From: a candidate division LCP-89 bacterium
Lineage (GTDB): Bacteria; Electryoneota; B3-LCP
Length of the DNA: 45,596 nt
Reading direction: 5' to 3'
Assembly: GCA_025774555.1 (NCBI GenBank)
Contig: JALGVT010000022.1
Span: 1 to 45,596, forward strand
The notes below the pieces were generated by a model. The model had not been told where the DNA came from, did no database searches, and saw only the letters and a list, made by a program, of their open reading frames with translations. Every line of letters begins with the position of its first letter. Position 1 is the first letter of the stretch. The position numbers were made by a program, and so were the translations under genes. This document shows positions 16,868 through 25,722 of this stretch, piece after piece.

Positions 16868-19800
16868 ATGTACTTAGCTTCACTTGACCTTTTCGGATTT
16901 AAGTCGTTCGCTCAGAAAACTCGCATCGAGTTTTCACCCGGCGTTACTGCGGTAGTCGGACCAAACGGCTGCGGCAAGAGCAATCTTGTCGATGCTGTGC
17001 GCTGGGTGCTTGGTGAGCAGCGTGAATCGCTGCTTCGTTCCGAGCGGATGGAAAATGTCATCTTCACCGGTACTGAGAAGCGCAAACCGCTGGGCATGGC
17101 TGAAATAAGCTTGACTCTGCAGGATGCGGACGGAATTCTACCGGTTGAATACGATGAGGTTACCGTCACGCGCCGGTTGTACCGCTCGGGTAAATCCGAA
17201 TACCTCCTCAATAAGTCGATCTGCCGCTTGAAGGATTTGGTCGATCTATTCATGGATACCGGTATAGGTCCGGACTCTTACAGTATCATTGAACTGAAAA
17301 TGGTCGAAGGCATCATCAGCGAAGACCCGGAGGAGATGCGCAGGTTATTTGATGAAGCAACAGGGATCACGCGATACAAAGCCAGGCGCAAGGAAGCGTT
17401 GCGGCGCTTAGTCGATGCCAGACAGGATCGTGAAAGAGCGTTCGATATCCTGCAGGAGGTGGAGAAACATGCAAACAGCCTGAAGAGACAGGTTGGGAAA
17501 GTCCGTTCCTATAAACGGCTGCAGGAAAGAATCAGATCTGTGCAGTCAGCGATTATTTACAAGAGGGTTTGCAGTTTAGAGGAGCAGCTTACTCCTTTAA
17601 ATGAATCGTTGGAGAAGCTCACAGAGCAGGAACAGCTCATTTCCGGTAAGTTAAATGCTTCTGAGGCAGAGGCTGTTAAGATTGAAAAAGAAATCCTTGA
17701 ATTAGAAGACCAGCGGCGTAAATCAGCCGAGAATTTCAACGTGGCACAGGCAGATTATCAGGAGATATCCCAGAAGAAAGCACATACTGAAGAGCAGCTC
17801 CGTCTTGATGATTGGCGAAGGAATAACAATCGTAAGGAGAAGGAGAAGATACTTCAGGAGGTTAACTTCGTAAATGAGAAGGTGGGGGAGGCAGATCAGT
17901 TAAAAATTCAGGCAGAGAAGGTATTGCCCGAACTTGCTGTTAAACTTAATTCTATCGAATCAGAGTTCAGTGAAGCCGATAGCAAATTCAAAGAAGCGCG
18001 GCTCAAGTCGATTAACAGCCGTGATAGCCTCAATAGTTTAAGATCACGTGAAGCCGATGTGATTCGTGCAAGTGAAGCTCGTAAAGCAACTATAGAATCT
18101 CACATTGAGAGATTTAACGAACTCAGGCGAAACCGCGAGGCACATTTAGAGGCTTTGCAAAAAGATAAAAGAGGTTTAATTCAGCATGAAGGAGAGCTGC
18201 GAGAAAAATCGGTTGAACTTGATGAATTAAAGGAACGTCGCCTCAGCATAACTGAAAAAATTAACACAGTTCGAGAAAGGGTCAGGTCGGGTGAGGATGA
18301 GTTAAATAGAATTCAAGTACATGGTGACAGCCTCATCATGAAGATCGAGCATTTCAAGGAACTCCACCGCAGAAGTTCACCGCTTTTTTCTGCCGGAGGA
18401 GCAGCTGCTTCCGAGTTTCCTGATGATATCAGCGCCGTTCTAACTGATGAACTACTCACCGAATCCAACAACGTCAAAGCCGTCGAAAACGCGCTGATGA
18501 GCATGGCTTATTCCCGGGTGATAAACATATCCGAGAGCTTCAATACGATACTCCAATTCTTGAAGCGAGAGAAAACAGGCAGAGCCGCCCTGCTTTTAGG
18601 AACTCCACCGGAAACAGATATTTCAGCCGTTCGCGATTTCGCCGCGGAATCTTCCGGTATTGTTCTCGCTGAAGTTATCAAAGGGACTTCAAAAGCGGCA
18701 CACTGGATTCGATATCTCGTCCATGACGTTGTACTCCTTGATAATATTGAAGATGTCTATAAACATATAGCGAACGCAAAATCGAAGAGTATCAGTCTGG
18801 TTACTCGCGGGGGAGAATTCACTGACTGTAACGGCTTATGGATAATAGGCGAGACCGGAGATGAACCGGTAAAATCGATAGGCGTTTCTGAGCGCTTAGA
18901 AGATCTGGCTCGACTCTTGCGTGATACTGAGCTTAAGCGCGAAACTATGCGTCAGGAATTAATTGAATCCCAGAAGGAATTGCGAGCCAGTGAGGATGAA
19001 TTAGTCTCATTGGAAAAGGAATTATACGAGACTGAGCAGATTTGTGATATAAAAAATATCCAGAAGCTAAAACTCGAAGCTCAGCTTACGAGTTCTGATA
19101 TGAAGCTGCTTGAACTGGATCGAGAGATTGCTGAACTCCCGGCAAGAATTGAAGCGCTGAAGGCTGAAAACAGGAGTGAAACCGATAAGCTGGGAGCAGC
19201 GCTGAATCAGTTGGAATCTCTGGAGAAGGATATCCGTTCACAGCAGGAAGCTGAGAACTCATTCCTTGAAGCGAGAGAATCAATCAGACTTAATCTTGAA
19301 AAGGTCCAGATTGAATCTGAGAGAGCCAAATCAGAAGCCCGCCGCACAAGAGATCACTCTGAAGAGCTGCAACAGCGAAGCCTTCGACTGAAATCCAGAC
19401 AGGATTCATTGGATAGTGAAGCGCAGGAACTCAGCTCAAAGATCGAACGCAACAAAGAAATACTCGAAACAGAACAGCTGAAAGCAACCGAAGCAGGCGT
19501 TCATGCTAACGAGCTTAAGAATAATTTGGATGATATTGACGCAAATAGGAAATCGCTTCAGGAAACGCAGAGATCGAGCAACCTGCGAGTGCGCGAACTG
19601 AGAAATGAATTTGAGACCATTTCACAGAAGATCCATGCAGCGCAGATTGAAAAAGCTCAGGTCGAAACAACCCTGAAAGAAGAAAAGCCGAAACTCATAG
19701 ATATCGACGTTACAGAACTAAAAGACGAGGTTTCCGATCCGGAACAGTTAGAGGCGCTTCAGAGGAAGCTGCTTGCCATGGAACCCTTGAACCTGGCGGC

Positions 19801-20368
19801 TGAGAGCGAATACGCAGAGCAGAAACAACGCCTTGATTTTCTTAATGAACAACTCAGCGACCTTGATGAAGCAGAGAAAAGTCTTGAACAGACGATCTTG
19901 ACATTAAATACAGAAGCGAGTTCAAGGTTCGAAGCGGGATTCGGAAGAATCCGCGAGAATTTCAAGAGTATCTTTAAAGAGATTTTCAATGGCGGAGATG
20001 CCGATTTCAGGCTGACTCATGAGGATACGCTTGAATCCCGCATAGAAATATCAGCTTCTCTGGCTGGTAAGCGCACCGGATCGCTCTCACTTCTTTCCGG
20101 CGGCGAAAAAGCCCTGACGGCGATAGCCCTGCTATTTGCAATCTATATGGAGAAGCCCAGCCCATTCTGCATCTTAGATGAAGTCGATGCTCCACTGGAT
20201 GATGAGAATACTATGAGATTCAGTCGTCTGCTGGAAAAGTTTACTCCCAAGACTCAGTTCCTGGTCGTAACTCACAATAAACGGACTATGGAAGTTTCTA
20301 GGAATCTCCTCGGAGTCACCATGGAGGAGGAAGGAATTTCCAAGGTAGTTCCGGTGCAACTGAACTAA
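16868..20368 (+). CDS. smc: Chromosome segregation ATPase SMC
   Basis: SMC dimers with ScpAB organise and resolve the chromosome. The 1166-residue protein has the full plan. Walker A GPNGCGKSN lies at residues 32-40. Two long coiled-coil arms flank a hinge at about 510-650. The C-terminal head has signature LLSGGEKALTA and Walker B FCILDEVDAPLDD. The opening LDLFGFKSFAQKT is diagnostic of SMC rather than RecN or SbcC. scpA and scpB are not in the window. A 95-base gap separates it from tatA. Confidence 0.97.
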   Translation: MYLASLDLFGFKSFAQKTRIEFSPGVTAVVGPNGCGKSNLVDAVRWVLGEQRESLLRSERMENVIFTGTEKRKPLGMAEISLTLQDADGILPVEYDEVTVTRRLYRSGKSEYLLNKSICRLKDLVDLFMDTGIGPDSYSIIELKMVEGIISEDPEEMRRLFDEATGITRYKARRKEALRRLVDARQDRERAFDILQEVEKHANSLKRQVGKVRSYKRLQERIRSVQSAIIYKRVCSLEEQLTPLNESLEKLTEQEQLISGKLNASEAEAVKIEKEILELEDQRRKSAENFNVAQADYQEISQKKAHTEEQLRLDDWRRNNNRKEKEKILQEVNFVNEKVGEADQLKIQAEKVLPELAVKLNSIESEFSEADSKFKEARLKSINSRDSLNSLRSREADVIRASEARKATIESHIERFNELRRNREAHLEALQKDKRGLIQHEGELREKSVELDELKERRLSITEKINTVRERVRSGEDELNRIQVHGDSLIMKIEHFKELHRRSSPLFSAGGAAASEFPDDISAVLTDELLTESNNVKAVENALMSMAYSRVINISESFNTILQFLKREKTGRAALLLGTPPETDISAVRDFAAESSGIVLAEVIKGTSKAAHWIRYLVHDVVLLDNIEDVYKHIANAKSKSISLVTRGGEFTDCNGLWIIGETGDEPVKSIGVSERLEDLARLLRDTELKRETMRQELIESQKELRASEDELVSLEKELYETEQICDIKNIQKLKLEAQLTSSDMKLLELDREIAELPARIEALKAENRSETDKLGAALNQLESLEKDIRSQQEAENSFLEARESIRLNLEKVQIESERAKSEARRTRDHSEELQQRSLRLKSRQDSLDSEAQELSSKIERNKEILETEQLKATEAGVHANELKNNLDDIDANRKSLQETQRSSNLRVRELRNEFETISQKIHAAQIEKAQVETTLKEEKPKLIDIDVTELKDEVSDPEQLEALQRKLLAMEPLNLAAESEYAEQKQRLDFLNEQLSDLDEAEKSLEQTILTLNTEASSRFEAGFGRIRENFKSIFKEIFNGGDADFRLTHEDTLESRIEISASLAGKRTGSLSLLSGGEKALTAIALLFAIYMEKPSPFCILDEVDAPLDDENTMRFSRLLEKFTPKTQFLVVTHNKRTMEVSRNLLGVTMEEEGISKVVPVQLN

Positions 20369-20382
20369 AGATATGCTATAAA

Positions 20383-21780
20383 ATGAAAATCCAAAAAGAT
20401 AATCAGAAAACCTGGCTTATTCTGTTGGCATGCACGGTGTTAGGGATTTATAGTTCTTCCTGCCACGCCGGCGCCAATCAATTGTTCACTATTGATGCCA
20501 GCAGTTTCAAGCAATCAGATGGTTATATCTATCAGGAAATCTACCTGATGATCCAGAGAAACCGGCTTCAGTTTGTTCAGGCTGTGGAAGGATATGAAGC
20601 GGAGTATCAGATCAAAATTGATTTGATAAACAGAGATTCTCTCCTCTCAACTACATCGTGGGAGGTAGTGGATCGTGCCTTGCAACTTGAAGATATCACA
20701 CCGAGACAGAAGCTGCCGGATATTGTGGTGTTCACTCTCGCGCCAGGAAAGTATAAGGTTGACTGCACAGTTACAGATCTGAACATGAAGGCAAGTTTTA
20801 CTAAGACTCTCAGTCTCGATCTAGCTGCATTTCCTGAGGATAATGTTGCTATTTCGGATATCGAATTAGCCAACAGACTGACGAAAGGTGAAAAAGGGAG
20901 CAAGTTTTACAAGAACGGTTTCCTGGTCATTCCGAATCCAGAGAAGATATACGGTCCTTCGTTATCCACGCTCTATTATTATTCAGAAATATATAATCTC
21001 GAGCCAGGCGATGGTGAATACACTGTTGAGCGGATGATACTGAACGATTCAAAGGAGATGCTTAATAAACTTCCCAGTAAAACCAGGGGAAAAGCGGGTT
21101 CCAGTGTTGTCGAAGTCGATGGATTCTCAATAAACACACTATCATCCGGTACGTATTACCTGAGGATCATCGCCAGTGACAATGACACCAAAGAAACGGA
21201 CTCAGCGGAGACGAAGTTTTTTATTTATCGACCTGATGATTTCACAGGTGAGAAATTGGCTGTGCGCGGAAGACTAAATGCAAATGAAGTTGAATTCAAT
21301 GCCATGACGCCGGAAGAACTTGACGAAGCGATATCTGAATTAAAGTATTTTCTGGGAGATTCTGATTGGCGCACCGTGGAAAACCTCAATACTGACGGGA
21401 AACGGCAGTATCTAATTAAGTTCTGGAGCGAGAATGATCCTGAACCGGGCACTCCGAGCAATGAATTTCGGCAGTTGATGCTGGATCGAAAGAAATATGC
21501 AAATGACAAATATGGTCTCTGGAAACAAGCTGGCTGGAAGACCGATAGAGGGCGTGTCTATATGTTGTACGGCGAACCGGAATATATCGAATATCATACC
21601 CACGATCCAGGAACGAGATCGTATCAGGTCTGGTTCTATGACAGTCTCGAAGGCGGCGTGCAGTTCATATTTGTTGACCGCAATAATTTCGGTGACTTCC
21701 GGTTGGTGCATTCTTCCAAAGAGGGCGAGCTTTACAGACCTAACTGGTACGAAGAAGAGGCGTTGGTTCGCAGACCATAA
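20383..21780 (+). CDS. Exported GWxTD-domain protein
   Basis: A 465-residue protein with a hydrophobic export signal ending near SSSCHAG; a Cys there could allow lipid attachment, but the lipobox is poor. The C-terminal third holds the GWxTD signature (AGWKTDRGRVYMLYGEP) followed by a Tyr/Trp-rich segment (YQVWFYD). GWxTD is a domain of unknown function seen mainly in FCB-group and Acidobacteria genomes. It lies 14 bases after smc and 22 before an ABC ATPase gene. Its role is unknown; its presence helps place the organism. Confidence 0.8.
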   Translation: MKIQKDNQKTWLILLACTVLGIYSSSCHAGANQLFTIDASSFKQSDGYIYQEIYLMIQRNRLQFVQAVEGYEAEYQIKIDLINRDSLLSTTSWEVVDRALQLEDITPRQKLPDIVVFTLAPGKYKVDCTVTDLNMKASFTKTLSLDLAAFPEDNVAISDIELANRLTKGEKGSKFYKNGFLVIPNPEKIYGPSLSTLYYYSEIYNLEPGDGEYTVERMILNDSKEMLNKLPSKTRGKAGSSVVEVDGFSINTLSSGTYYLRIIASDNDTKETDSAETKFFIYRPDDFTGEKLAVRGRLNANEVEFNAMTPEELDEAISELKYFLGDSDWRTVENLNTDGKRQYLIKFWSENDPEPGTPSNEFRQLMLDRKKYANDKYGLWKQAGWKTDRGRVYMLYGEPEYIEYHTHDPGTRSYQVWFYDSLEGGVQFIFVDRNNFGDFRLVHSSKEGELYRPNWYEEEALVRRP

Positions 21781-21802
21781 ATTACATATTCAGGGGTAAT
21801 TA

Positions 21803-22555
21803 TTGATAAATATCAATAACCTTTCAAAGACGTTCACGGATAAAAAGCGCGGCGCCATCAAAGCAGTCGATGGAATCACGTTTACTTGTCGTCCCCATGA
21901 GGTTTTTGGATTGCTGGGACCAAACGGCGCAGGAAAAACAACTACCCTGCGCCTTCTCTCTACCGTTCTTAGACCGGATGGGGGAGAAGCGACTGTCTGC
22001 GGATACGACGTCGTTAAATATAGTTCAGCGGTCAGGAAGAACATAGGATTCCTTTCCGGAGACACCGGCTTATACCGCCGCTTAACAGGTCGTGAGATAC
22101 TACGCTACTTTGCTTCGCTTTACGGTGTGAAGCGAAGCCGTTTCGAGGAAAAACTGTCTGAGATCAGTGAGATATTGGAGCTGAAAGAATTCCTCGATAC
22201 CAAAACGGATAAACTGTCCACCGGTCAGAAGCAGCGCATCTCCATCGCCCGGACAGTCATTCATAATCCGCCGGTGCTGATTCTTGATGAACCAACAGCC
22301 GGACTGGACATTATTGCTTCGAGAGCGATTATCGAGTTTATCTCTCGAGCTCGTAATAACGGTAATACCATTCTGTTCTCCACGCATGTAATGCGCGAGG
22401 CAGAGCGTCTTTGTGACCGCATCGGGATCATCCACGAAGGAAAGATAAAAGCTCAAGGGACAATCGATGAAATCAAAGCTCAATTTGATTCGAATGATCT
22501 CGAAGAAATATTCCTGAAAGCCCTTAGTGTCAATGCCACAGTAAATGCAGATTGA
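21803..22555 (+). CDS. ABC transporter ATPase, NatA-like
   Basis: A 250-residue ATPase for an exporter. It has Walker A GPNGAGKTT, a Q-loop region, signature LSTGQKQR, Walker B VLILDEPTAGLD and the switch His in FSTHVMREAE. The start is TTG 21803 with AGGGG a few bases upstream. The best match by family is NatA of the sodium exporter NatAB, in line with the permease gene downstream; the substrate is not certain. Confidence 0.88.
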   Translation: MININNLSKTFTDKKRGAIKAVDGITFTCRPHEVFGLLGPNGAGKTTTLRLLSTVLRPDGGEATVCGYDVVKYSSAVRKNIGFLSGDTGLYRRLTGREILRYFASLYGVKRSRFEEKLSEISEILELKEFLDTKTDKLSTGQKQRISIARTVIHNPPVLILDEPTAGLDIIASRAIIEFISRARNNGNTILFSTHVMREAERLCDRIGIIHEGKIKAQGTIDEIKAQFDSNDLEEIFLKALSVNATVNAD

Positions 22556-22648
22556 GCTTCGGCATGATTTTGGCATGATCTTGTGGTAGTTAAGTGCGGT
22601 CAATGCTGCTTTTCCTATAGTTATAGGCAGATAAGGTATCTAAAAGCG

Positions 22649-22698
22649 ACATTCGGGTTGAAATATTAAACCCGCAAACTGTCCGTATGCCCGAATGT
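22649..22698. repeat. Nested inverted repeat between the ABC genes
   Basis: ACATTCGGG (22649-22657) pairs perfectly with CCCGAATGT (22690-22698), and an inner GGGTT/AACCC pair lies within the loop. A second perfect palindrome, CCTATA-GT-TATAGG, lies at 22614-22627. They fill part of a 215-base gap between the ATPase and permease genes, which may therefore have separate control. No T-run follows, so this is not an obvious terminator. Confidence 0.5.
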
Positions 22699-22770
22699 AA
22701 AGAAAAAACCAGGCAATGATAAATCTAAACATACCATTTATTTTACCGTAAAACGAAGAAGATATCGTTT

Positions 22771-23991
22771 ATGAAACTTGAAATCGTTTGGGTTATATTT
22801 CGCAAAGAGTTCCTTGATGTTCTGAGAGATCGACGCACGCTCATATCCATGATCCTGCTGCCAATTCTTCTGTTCCCGCTGTTGATCGGGGGTCTGGGAA
22901 GTATCATGACCGGGCAGATGGACAAACTGGAGAGTCGCAGTTCACCTATTATTTTGCTGGGTGGAGAATTGGCTGGTGGATTGACAGCCTGTCTGCAGCA
23001 GGATGAAGGGCTGCAGGTCATTACAACTATCGAAGATTCGGCTGTTGCGTCACAGATGCTTGAAGAGCATGTCGTTCAAGCAGTCGTTTTCATTCCCGAT
23101 GCCTTCGACATTACATCGACTTCGGATACGGATGACAGGGGTAGTAATCAGATTAATATTTGGTATGATAAATCCCATACGGAATCTGCGTTGACGATGC
23201 GTAAGGTGCGTGATGATATAAGCGCATATCGGGATTCGCTGGCACAGCAGGAATTGCAGGTTAGAGGGCTCCCTGATTACATCGTGAAGCCATTCCTTAT
23301 TGAAACGGATAACCGAGCCAGTGAATCGAAAATGGCTGGCGCCATGTTGGGGATGCTGCTTCCCTATATCGTGATTCTCTTAACTGTCGTTGGATCGACC
23401 TATTCAGCGATTGACTTGACCGCAGGCGAAAAAGAGCGCGGCACTATGGAGACGCTTCTGGTCTGTCCTGCTTCACGTCTGGAATTGGTCATTGGGAAAT
23501 TTCTTACTACTGCGACGGTGGGATCGATTACTGCTATTTTAGCAGTAATCTCAATGACGATAACATTCATGGGTCCTGGTTCGATCATGACACATGAATT
23601 GGGACCGGATACCAGTCTAAGTATAGATCCTTTAGCTTTCGGTATGGTTTTTTTATTGCTGCTGCCTATAGCGGCGCTGTTCGCTGCAGTCTTGATCGCC
23701 ATTGCTATTAATGCGCGCAGCTACAAGGAAGCTCAGAGTTACAGTTATCCAGTTGTTCTTGCTACTATTGTACCGGCAATTGCATCTATGATGCCCGGAG
23801 TTGAAATAAGCGCTAAAATGGCGCTGATTCCTGTTATCAGCGTCAGTCTGATACTGCGCGATGCGTTTGTCGGCACTTACGAACCTATGCTGATTATGTT
23901 GTCATTTTGCTCCAGCATTGTTTATGCCGCATTTGCGATATTTATTGCAGTCAGAATATTTCAAAAGGAAAGCGTGCTGCTGAGAATTTGA
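22771..23991 (+). CDS. ABC transporter permease, NatB-like
   Basis: A 406-residue ABC-2 type permease. One membrane helix near the N-terminus is followed by a large extracytoplasmic domain (about 45-185). Five or so helices then follow, with the family motif AGEKERGTMETLLVCP between the second and third. This layout is that of NatB and CPBP-free Na+-export permeases. It probably works with the ATPase encoded 215 bases upstream. The substrate (sodium, drug or lipid) is not shown by sequence. Confidence 0.85.
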   Translation: MKLEIVWVIFRKEFLDVLRDRRTLISMILLPILLFPLLIGGLGSIMTGQMDKLESRSSPIILLGGELAGGLTACLQQDEGLQVITTIEDSAVASQMLEEHVVQAVVFIPDAFDITSTSDTDDRGSNQINIWYDKSHTESALTMRKVRDDISAYRDSLAQQELQVRGLPDYIVKPFLIETDNRASESKMAGAMLGMLLPYIVILLTVVGSTYSAIDLTAGEKERGTMETLLVCPASRLELVIGKFLTTATVGSITAILAVISMTITFMGPGSIMTHELGPDTSLSIDPLAFGMVFLLLLPIAALFAAVLIAIAINARSYKEAQSYSYPVVLATIVPAIASMMPGVEISAKMALIPVISVSLILRDAFVGTYEPMLIMLSFCSSIVYAAFAIFIAVRIFQKESVLLRI

Positions 23992-24029
23992 TCCAGGCTT
24001 AAATCCTAACGGGTACAAATGAGGGATTG

Positions 24030-25262
24030 ATGATTTCCAACAAGATAATGATTGTCGATGACGAACCTGACATTCTGGATCTATTGAAGGATACCTTCGA
24101 GGAGGAAGGATACAACGTTATCACCGCTCTGAACGGTCTGGAAGCGCTCGAGATGCTTGACACTGAACTCCCTGACGTTATATTGAGCGATAACCGCATG
24201 CCCGGCATGGCGGGCATTGAACTCCTTGAAGTGATCAGACAGAGGTATCCAGAGTCTATCAGGCTCCTTATGACTGGCTATGCAGATCTCAATATTGCCA
24301 TAGAATCAATCAACCGCGGCTGGGTCTATAAATTCATCACCAAGCCCTTCAAGATGGAAGAGATCATGATCACCATCCGCAGGGCTATTGAATATTATGA
24401 GATCGTTAAACAGAAGAAAATCCTCGAAGAACAGATCAAGGAGCAGAATCAGATTCTCGAGAAGCGGGTGGAAGAGCGCACCATAGATCTCCAGAACCTC
24501 ACTGAAGAACTGGAAGAGAAAAATCGGACTCTCTCACAGCAAAAAGAAGAAATTCGCCGTCTCTACAGTCACCTGCAGCGAAGCTACCTGGGAACGATCA
24601 CATCATTGCACTTTGCTCTTGAAGCAAAAGATCAATATACGCGCGGGCACTCTGAGCGGGTATTCCATTACTCGCTGCACATGGGTAGAGAACTGGATTT
24701 GGATCTTGAAGACATGGTTCATTTAAAGTATGCCGCACTTTTGCATGATCTCGGCAAGATCGGCATTCCGGATTCGATCCTTCTGAAACCGGGCAAATTA
24801 ACCTCCGAGGAATACGATATAATTAAGAATCATGCCACACTTGGCGCTACTATTCTCGATCCTATTCAATTCTTAAAAAGAGTAAAAATTATCATAGGAC
24901 ACCATCACGAGCATTATGATGGACGCGGGTATCCAGATGGGTTAAAGGCAGAAAACATCGATATTCAGGGCAGGATAATAGCTGTCGCCGATGCTTTTGA
25001 CGCTATGCGCAGCGATCGTCCTTACCGCGCGGCGCGCTCCCGAATGGAGGCGTTGGATGAACTGGTGGAAATGTCAGGAACGCAGTTTTGTCCGCGCTGC
25101 GTTGACGCCTTTAATCGTGTTATTGTCGAGATTGGGGACTTTTATGATGATCCTGAACTGGCGGAAAAATATGCAGAGGAACTGAAGTTTATGGAATATG
25201 AGATGCCCGGGATGCCAGAAGTATTTCCATATCGCCGAAAGGAGATACTCGAACCCAGCTAA
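24030..25262 (+). CDS. Response regulator with HD-GYP phosphodiesterase domain
   Basis: A 410-residue cytoplasmic protein. A receiver domain (about 3-120, phospho-acceptor Asp54 in ILSDNRMPG) leads through a coiled coil (about 125-185) into an HD-GYP domain. The catalytic motifs are intact: HSERV, LLHDLGKIGIPD, KNHATLGA, GHHHEHYDGRGYP and VADAFDAM. Such proteins usually break down cyclic di-GMP when phosphorylated. A TTG at 24027 is also possible as a start, but the ATG at 24030 follows GAGGGA. No partner kinase is adjacent. Confidence 0.93.
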   Translation: MISNKIMIVDDEPDILDLLKDTFEEEGYNVITALNGLEALEMLDTELPDVILSDNRMPGMAGIELLEVIRQRYPESIRLLMTGYADLNIAIESINRGWVYKFITKPFKMEEIMITIRRAIEYYEIVKQKKILEEQIKEQNQILEKRVEERTIDLQNLTEELEEKNRTLSQQKEEIRRLYSHLQRSYLGTITSLHFALEAKDQYTRGHSERVFHYSLHMGRELDLDLEDMVHLKYAALLHDLGKIGIPDSILLKPGKLTSEEYDIIKNHATLGATILDPIQFLKRVKIIIGHHHEHYDGRGYPDGLKAENIDIQGRIIAVADAFDAMRSDRPYRAARSRMEALDELVEMSGTQFCPRCVDAFNRVIVEIGDFYDDPELAEKYAEELKFMEYEMPGMPEVFPYRRKEILEPS

Positions 25263-25285
25263 TACAGCAGGAAGAATTTCTTTAA

Positions 25286-25312
25286 AATAAACCCGCCGCC
25301 GGCGGGTTTATT
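25286..25312. terminator. Strong hairpin terminator after the HD-GYP gene
   Basis: A perfect 12-base-pair stem (25286-25297 with 25301-25312) closes on a GCC loop. The core is GC-rich, and the outer AATAAA/TTTATT arms give a T-rich exit on either strand. It lies 23 bases after the HD-GYP stop and also downstream of the minus-strand genes, so it probably serves both sides. Confidence 0.75.
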
Positions 25313-25388
25313 GTTGGAGGTAGCTTTATATTGGTTTCAGAATAACAACTGAAGAATGAATGTTTAAGCGTCTTTACAAATTGCCGCC

Positions 25389-25667
25389 TTATTTCATCAG
25401 TACCATTTTACCTGAAGTTGTGAAATCACCAGTAGTCAGGCGGTAGATGTACAATCCAGAAGCAAGACCGGACGCATCGAAAGCTGCTTCGTGGTATCCA
25501 GCATTCCGCCAGCCGTTGACAAGTTCGGCAACCAACCGACCATGAACATTGAATACAGCTAAATAAATAGAGCCGATCCCTCCTGCAGGAATCGGCTCTT
25601 CACCAAGAAACAATATAGTCCTGTCCTCGCTATCGTACACTTGAGGCGAAATACGATTTAACCCCAT
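25389..25667 (-). pseudogene. Orphan C-terminal Por/T9SS sorting-domain fragment
   Basis: Ninety-two residues that match only the C-terminal secretion-sorting domain of large type IX-secreted proteins: a beta-sandwich ending YLAVFNVHG, AGYHEAAFDASGLASGLYIYRL and GKMVLMK. There is no signal peptide. An in-frame stop lies at 25698-25700, only 10 codons upstream of the first ATG, and the glutamate synthase gene ends at 25723, so the rest of the parent protein is missing. It is best read as the 3-prime remnant of a deleted surface protein gene. Expression as a small protein is not excluded. Confidence 0.65.
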
Positions 25668-25722
25668 TATTGGATGTGGCTGCGAGGACTGACTATATCA
25701 GGTCGCCTCAATTCAGAGTATA

